This document shows positions 57,986-64,000 of a stretch of DNA of 64,000 nt, in pieces (position 1 is the stretch's first letter; each line of letters begins with the position of its first letter). The DNA comes from Lobosporangium transversale (lineage: Eukaryota > Mortierellomycota > Mortierellomycetes > Mortierellales > Mortierellaceae), in contig NW_019029011.1 in NCBI RefSeq assembly GCF_002105155.1, positions 423,745 to 487,744 of the forward strand, in the 5' to 3' direction. The position numbers were made by a program, and so were the translations under genes. The notes under the pieces are model-generated. The model searched no databases, was not told the origin of the DNA, and saw nothing but the letters and a program-made list of their open reading frames with translations.

Positions 57986-58237
57986 ATATTCCCGGTTCCT
58001 GTTTTTTCCCTCCCTCTTGTAATATGTCCCTATGTGTTATATCCTCGTCCTTATGCTTTTTTATGCGTCCTCTATGATGGTATGATGGCTTCCCATGCCT
58101 TACCAAGCTGGATGATCCATACGCGTATGTCATAAATGTGTGAATTGAATATGGTGCGTGTGATGTATTTATATATATGTATATAGATGTATATGTCCAT
58201 GCATATGAATGTGTGTGGAAAATAGCAAATCACGCAA
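57384..58237. other. Convergent intergenic region
   Basis: T-runs lie at 57664-57690 and 57955-57980, and a TATATATGTATATAGATGTATATG stretch lies near 58172-58195. No gene seen. Confidence 0.5.
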
Positions 58238-59670
58238 TCATGCTGACTGAGTAAACTGATACTGGCAAAGGCCAATGTTGCCCTGAGCATCCCTAATAAT
58301 GACGCCACTGATCCTGCCCAGTACCTCATGTGGCTCTGGCATTGAGAGACGGGGTGCATCACTGGGTCCTGACATAAAATCTGTGGGTAATGGCACAGCT
58401 TTATGACGTCCAGGTTGGCTAGAATTAAATGGCACAAGATTAAGTCCTGTAGTTGAAGCGCCAGTAGAACCCGCATTCATGTCCCAATTACTACCAGCAG
58501 TAGCGGCAGGAGGATATGTATATCCTTGCGCATCCGTGTAGCCGTATCCTGTATAGTCCGCCTGTCCAGGCATAGAATAATCCATGGGTTGTCCATAGGC
58601 TGCATAATAGCCCTGAGGGTCCATATGAGGAGGTTGGTGTGGGGTAGGTGGGTAAGATTGGGGATATATCGAACCAGAAGCATGATGCTGCTGTGCATGT
58701 GGGGGAGGAATACTGTCAAAGTTCGTACCATGAGGTTTAGGGGGCAGTGAGGGATGTGGGTTGAGAGGCGAAGTCCCATTGGGACCTGAGTGTCCACGGA
58801 GCGGAGGGACATGGCTATTTTCGAGACGATCGCGTCTCCTATCATCATACCGACTTCCTCCTGGAAGTCCAAAAAATCCATCATTTCTAGCCGCTAGAGG
58901 TGGAGGTCTATCTCTAAAATCGCGAGGATCCCGCATGTCACGCATATCTCTTGGATCAGGACGACCCATAGGTCCAGTTCCTGGAGGAAGTGGCCTCGTC
59001 CCCAAATGATGATCCCGAGGGTCGCGACGATCATAATCAGGTCTACGATAATCCTCACGCCTATCCGGATAATAATCTTCCCGATATGGCGGCCTGTCAT
59101 ATCCGCGATGGTGACCCCTAGATTCCCTGAAATTTGGCCCGCTCATAGCAGGAGGCCCTGCATACAGCGGTGCATTATAATGGGGTGGTGCCGGTCCCGG
59201 CCCTGCTGATGGGGAGCGATATGGTGCGTATGGGTGAGGTCGAGTTCCAGGTGGCCCTGAAGGTCTTATACCTCGACCCGGATATGGGCTCTGTGTGGCC
59301 CTCCCACTTCTTTTTGGTTCTATCTCAATGCGTTTATGGTAAATATCCCATATTTCAATAACAGTGTTAAGTTCTAATAAGGATGTTCATAAAAAAGTAT
59401 TGGGTTAGTTGAGCACTGTAACATGAAGACGATCGCCGTTCCAAGATGAATCCCAAAAACTCGCGATTACCTTTATTCCTGGCAGACGCCTCTACGGCGC
59501 TCTCCTGAGATTCATGTTTTCGTGGCTTAATTCCTTCGAAATATAGGTCTACACGGATATCATGAACAGCATCGTCATAGCTCTTAAAGACAGAGGTTTC
59601 GTCCTCGAAACGTTGTTTGATCACCTAATGGAATAAAAAAACCACACGAAATATTCGGAATTATTTTCTT

Positions 59671-59704
<34 letters not shown>

Positions 59705-60435
59705 CCTACTCAGGCTTGTGGAAGTTGCTCAAAGTATACTTAGTTTCATTTTAATCTTCCAATAGCTTACATCTTTTTCAGGGTCGATGTCTTTGAGTAA
59801 TTCCTTCCCTTCATCATCAACTTCATCAATAACACGGTCGCGAGCAGATGTCAGCACGAATTCATTTGAATAGTTACGAAGTTCGGTAGCAAGGGCCTTT
59901 TTATCGCTCACAATCGCCTTGATCTCCTCGGATGTCTTTTTACAAAGGCATCCCAAGATGTGCTGTATAAAATAACAAATAAAAAAAAAGGCGATGATCC
60001 AGACTGCTAATTAGAATGCACTCTAAGCAGAAGACTCCATCGACCTATCCAGATCATAAAGCACACAAGCCATATCGTCCCACTTGCCTGCTTACTGCAG
60101 TCCTGAAGCAACAAATGAAGAGGTTGTCCAGTTCTACGTGGTCTCCTCTTCATTGGCGGAGCGGATTGCGGGGTGAAGGACTTAGGTGGGATCAAGTACT
60201 GCTGCTGATGTGAGGAAGTATCTGTTTGGTGGGTTGTAGAAGGGGAGGTGTCTTCGCCTTCTACAACATGGCTGGCTGTCGGCGTACTGCTTTCTACACT
60301 TTCCGAAGGAGTCAGAGCGGCAGACTCAGTCTCTACTCCAACTGTTGGCACGGAATGCTCGCTAGTAGTAAACTCGGAGTCATCAACCATTTTCACTTCC
60401 TGTTCCTTGTTATCTATGGCGTCCATGGCGTCCAT
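58238..60435 (-). CDS. Unrecognised Pro/Tyr/Arg-rich protein with helical N-terminal half
   Basis: Four exons (60435..60088, 59962..59771, 59624..59471, 59373..58238) give 609 residues. The first join needs a GC-AG intron (GCAAGT donor) to stay in frame. Residues 1-100 are acidic and Ser/Thr-rich. A conserved-looking helical block follows (about 105-255): LHLLLQDCSKQHILGCLCKK, TSEEIKAIVSDKKALATELR, DEEGKELLKDIDPEKD-type acidic text, then RVDLYFEGIKPRKHE and NTVIEIWDIYHKRIEIEP. The rest is disordered: RS/DPRD repeats, PRD and PPP segments, and a Tyr/Gly/Gln-rich stretch (YTGYGYTDAQGYTYPP), ending GRISGVIIRDAQGNIGLCQY. It looks like a nuclear RNA- or chromatin-associated protein. I do not recognise the family. 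Confidence 0.7.
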
Positions 60436-60671
60436 ACTTTTTTTTTGTCCTGACTTAGTAGGTTGTAATGAATGAACAGTAGGAGCAAGGGTGTGAGTGT
60501 TCGTTTTTCCTGTTCGTGTTTACCATGCATGACAGAAAAAAAAAAGTTTTCAAAGCCACTGAACAGATCTATTGGGTGTCCTCTATCTTTCTATGGGTCT
60601 AAAAGAAGCTGGCGTGCTTTTATTTTTTTTTTTTCCTGTCACCAACATTGGAAATTGTGCATGACCCACTC
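60436..60671. promoter_or_regulatory. Divergent promoter shared by the Pro/Tyr-rich gene and POLA2
   Basis: The two ATGs are 236 bp apart and point away from each other. The interval has two short A/T runs (about 60537-60546, 60621-60634) and no TATA element that I can identify. Confidence 0.55.
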
Positions 60672-62823
60672 ATGTCGACTCAGGAACAACGGGAGCATGC
60701 ATTAATTAATGCATTTGGACCAACTCTTGCCAATAATCCAACAGCGCTGAGAGAGTGTATGGTCGCAAGTTTCTGCCACTTGTAGTCTACTGAATTAGAA
60801 TAGTCCAGGGTCATTATTTAATAATATCATCATTTGTATAATAATATGATTGTTCTCCTCCTATTAATATATCCGTACATTTGAATAGGCCTCAACCTAT
60901 TACAGATTTATCGAATTGAGCCCCAAGTGCTCCATTCAAAATGGGAAGCCTATATTATGAGCAAAACTGGCGCAGGCGATGAGGACGACGACGGCACAAT
61001 GACCAATGCACACTTAGAGGGCTTTAAGACTAGTCTTCGACGCACACTAGAGCAACAATCTCAACAACAACAAAACTATCATATCAACCAGGGACAGTCA
61101 TCTGCGCTGTCTTCATTTGCTGTACCCAAAAAGGCGACGATTAGATCAAAATACCATACTGGATCCACATCCAAGGCCAACTATGGCATGGACTATGGCC
61201 ACACAGATAATATGTGAGTTAGCACATATTTTTTTTTGTTACAATAGACTTGATATCGCAAAATAAGGTCAAGAAGCTGAGTTTTACATCTTCTTTCAGT
61301 GGATCATTTGATAGCAAAGCCACCTTTACCATGCCAACAAGTCCTATCAGAAACAGAGGTACCAACAGTGCACCAGTCACTACTTCGCCATTAATGTAAG
61401 GATATGATAACGTTGTTCATATTATTTTTTATGCTTTTAACAATAGTTGACGAGAGTAATTAATTGGTCTTCATATTCTACCGCATGCGTTCTCAAGATC
61501 ATTATCCTCTTCAAAGTTTGCATTGCGAAAGAACATAGCAGAGATAGAAGAAACCTTAAATGGTCACTTGGAATTACGTCAGGACCTACCTAATAGGAGT
61601 GCTGATTATCGTAACGCTGTCGATTTGGTGGTTGCTGTCAAACCATATCGTTACATGTTTGAGAAGATTGCTGAAAAAGCGGAAGGTAAATAAAAGGCCT
61701 CAATCTTCTTTTTATTTTGTCAAAAAATAGAAAAAAGACATCCTATTAACGCACATGTTCAGCTCTTGATGACAGGATTGAAGCAATTGCAGAGATATAT
61801 AAAAGTTCTTTTCCTGAAACTGAATTCCATAACCCAGCATATCCAAGTCAAGCCATTGTCACAGTTGTGGGGAGGATTTGTTCCGACGCCAATGAGGGCA
61901 AATCCAATGAGCGATCGCTGGTCCTGGAGACGAGTCGCTCGCTCGGAGGTGGTTCAAGAGTCAGGCTTGATGTTAATGAAATCACAGATTTCGGATTCTT
62001 CTTGGGTCAAATCGTAGTATTAAGTGGAATCAATGCCAATGGTTCAGTCTTTGCAGTCACCCGTGTGCATGAGGTATATATTTTGTCTTTTTTTACTTTA
62101 ATTTTTTATACTTTTTACATTACATAGAGTGGAGGACATGTAAACTGGTAGGAACTAGGGTGAAAGTCTTTTAGTGACATTGTTCCGTCTTTATTTTTCA
62201 TTAGTTACCAGCGATGCCGATGGCAAGCGCTAGTCCGCTTGAACTTATGGAGTTGCATCATCGAAAGTTGGCTGGACAACCCATCAAGATAATTGCTGCA
62301 GCAGGACCCTACACTTTGAATGATAATCTCTTGTTTGAGCCGTTCTCTGCTTTGATGGAGCACGTTAACAGTGAAAGACCAGATGTGCTCTTACTGGTAC
62401 TGTCGTTTATATCTTTTTTTTTTATTTTTTATTTTTTATTTTTTTTTTTATAACCATGATTGTTCACAGAGAATAGTCAAGCCACGAGTTGCTCACTTTC
62501 CTAGATGATGTTCTTAATTATAGATGGGTCCATTCATTTCTTCTCAGCATCCTGTCATCCAATCCGGAAATGTGGATATGATGCCAGAGGCATACTTCAC
62601 AAAGTATATCTCAACACAACTAACGCGATACCAAGAGCGATATCCCAAGGAGATGCAAATTCTGCTTGTGCCCAGCTTACAGGATATCATTCATGATTCT
62701 GTAGTCTTACCTCAGCCAAGTTTTGAGCACCCCCGTCAACTTAGCCTGCCAACTGTAAGCGATAATGTCAATGTATACACTTGCCATTCAAAAGTATTGC
62801 TGAAATAAGTCTGCTCAAGTATT

Positions 62824-62861
<38 letters not shown>

Positions 62862-63643
62862 TTAAAAAAATAAAATAAAATCCTTCTCCATAGGGAACGC
62901 GTTGTCTTCCTAACCCCGCCCAGTTTAAGATCAATGAGATGGTATTTGCTGTTAACACCTCCGATATTTTGATGCATTTGAGTGGCGACGAAGTTGCACG
63001 TAGTATAGGACAAACAGACCGAATGTGCCGTTTGTCAAAGTATCTTATCGAGCAACGCAAGTATGTCATATATGGACCTCTCTCCATTTCCAGCTGGTTT
63101 GATAACATCTTTAGAATAGTCATGTGTAGAACATTAACTATCTTTCCGGTCATTATGTTGATGTAGCATGCACCCTGTATATCCAGGACTGGGTTCAGAT
63201 ATCGAATGCGGTGTCGACTTTAACCAATATGAACTCATGGACTTACGAGTTTGTCCAGATGTCATGATCCTGCCTAGTAAACTCAAGAGCTTTGCAAAAG
63301 TAAGCTGCCTTTCCTATCTTTCCATATCTGTTAAATCATTTATTACAGTTGGGCCGCCTACGCAAGCCACCTTCTCAATCATTCAGCTTAAATACAAATA
63401 CAATGTACTCACTTTTCCTTTGTCCCTAATCGATGCTAGATAACTGATAATATTATCATTGTGAATCCCAGCCAGCTTAGTAAGGGCCAATCAGGAGGAA
63501 CATATGCACGCCTTACAATCCATCCAATTCCTAATGCTTTCCTAGATGATATGCTTACGCTGATGGATGAGGATGAGCCGCAGACTATGTCCACGTATCA
63601 CCGTGTATATGAACGCTGTCGAGTTGATCTTGTCCGCATATGA
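60672..63643 (+). CDS. POL12: DNA polymerase alpha subunit B (Pol12/POLA2)
   Basis: Ten exons (60672..60756, 60889..61213, 61300..61395, 61498..61685, 61763..62073, 62205..62396, 62524..62754, 62894..63060, 63167..63299, 63440..63643) keep phase and give 643 residues. Exon 1 gives MSTQEQREHALINAFGPTLA. Exon 2 continues LNLLQIYRIEPQVLHSKWEA, the typical N-terminal helical domain. A Ser/Thr linker leads to the OB fold (VVGRICSDANEGKSNERSLV, RVRLDVNEITDFGFFLGQIV) and the inactive calcineurin-like fold (IKIIAAAGPYTLNDNLLFEP, RPDVLLL-MGPFISSQHPVI, ILLVPSLQDIIHD). The end has SKLKSFAKITDNIIIVNPSQ and GQSGGTYARLTIHP, diagnostic for this subunit. It tethers primase and the catalytic subunit in the polymerase alpha-primase complex that starts replication. 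Length fits (human 598, yeast 705). Confidence 0.93.
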
Positions 63644-63970
63644 AGGAAAGTAAAAATAAAATTAGCAAAAAAAAAAAGGGATATTTTTTCTTTCTTGCCT
63701 TCATATGCCTAATATGTAAATTTGGTCTATTGTTTTGGATTTTGATGAAGTCTTTTTATTAATGTAATTTGGAAAGAAAAAAGAGAAGAGTAAATCATGA
63801 GTTGTTAAAAGTAGCCGATCCCACATCTCATGCCAATTCTAAAAGAGAAGAAGGGATGCCTTGCACAATGTATAACAATGGTTCGGTTCCTGCTTCTTGC
63901 AGGCAAAGTATTCAAGCAAAAGAGAAAAAAAAAATTGCGAGTGAGAGAGAGAAAGGCGTAGAGACCTGAT
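63644..63970. other. Convergent 3' flanks
   Basis: AATAAA at 63655-63660 is the probable POLA2 polyadenylation signal, 12 nt after the stop codon. The rest is A-rich. No gene seen. Confidence 0.5.
63655..63660 (+). terminator. Polyadenylation signal of the POLA2 gene
   Basis: A canonical AATAAA begins 12 nt after the stop codon. Confidence 0.5.
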
Positions 63971-64000
63971 TTATTTCTTGGGAGTTTCAACAAAGCCGGG
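63971..64000 (-). CDS. Last codons of a minus-strand gene (partial)
   Basis: Reading in from the right edge on the minus strand gives PGFVETPKK and TAA at 63973-63971. This is plausible protein text and fits the convergent layout with POLA2, but nine residues cannot identify a gene. Confidence 0.25.
   Translation of the reverse strand, partial: PGFVETPKK

Noticed and set aside
1-64000. tRNA, rRNA, CRISPR or telomeric repeats
   Set aside because: I found no tRNA B-box/T-arm pattern with a pairing acceptor stem, no rDNA-like sequence, no spaced repeat array and no TTAGGG array. A covariance-model scan could still find a tRNA I missed.

Overview
This window is nuclear DNA of a filamentous, early-diverging fungus. 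My best guess is Mortierellomycota or Mucoromycota. The support is intron-rich genes with short GT-AG introns, TATA boxes and AATAAA signals, very frequent A or T homopolymers of 20-40 bases in introns and spacers, a fungal Zn2Cys6 regulator, Gig1/DUF3605, Ale1-type MBOAT, P4-ATPase and fungal-type GH20/GH63 enzymes. The exact taxon is inference. All gene models were spliced by hand: I chose GT/AG (once GC/AG) sites that keep phase and restore family motifs.

Layout, left to right. The window opens on the 3' end of an unidentified + gene. A lysophospholipid acyltransferase (376-2446, -) and a bHLH regulator (3018-4971, -) follow, then a gene-poor stretch. From about 7.49 to 13.96 kb lies a transposon island. 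It holds a large near-perfect palindrome (arms around 7.5-9.13 and 9.47-10.9 kb), a dead PIF/Harbinger-like transposase, an apparently intact two-exon Myb/SANT-like plus coiled-coil accessory gene, and a small TA-flanked MITE. Next come two tandem paralogous secreted 8-cysteine proteins (14.6 and 17.4 kb, +), one with an intron and one without.

From 18.3 to 26.9 kb, three minus-strand genes encode a putative inner-kinetochore CENP-U/Ame1-like protein, a membrane-anchored beta-helix protein and a Gig1/DUF3605 protein. From 28.9 to 41.8 kb come an Izh3-like PAQR receptor with an unusual repeat-bearing N-terminus, the RES-complex splicing factor RBMX2/Ist3, a Dnf3-like flippase and a paraoxonase-like enzyme. 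From 43.6 to 51.8 kb, a large Zn2Cys6 factor converges on a ten-exon GH63 glycosidase that contains a 6-nt microexon. A decayed region with a transposase tail follows (about 52-54.3 kb). The window closes with a secreted GH20 hexosaminidase, an unrecognised Pro/Tyr-rich protein sharing a 236-bp divergent promoter with the DNA polymerase alpha B subunit, and the last codons of a minus-strand gene.

Most genes are ordinary housekeeping functions (lipid remodelling, splicing, replication, glycan turnover) and show no operon logic. The most noteworthy items are the transposon palindrome with its accessory gene, the microexon, the exon-junction repeats in the kinetochore-like gene, the secreted paralogue pair, and introns whose 3' splice sites are preceded by poly(A) instead of a pyrimidine tract.
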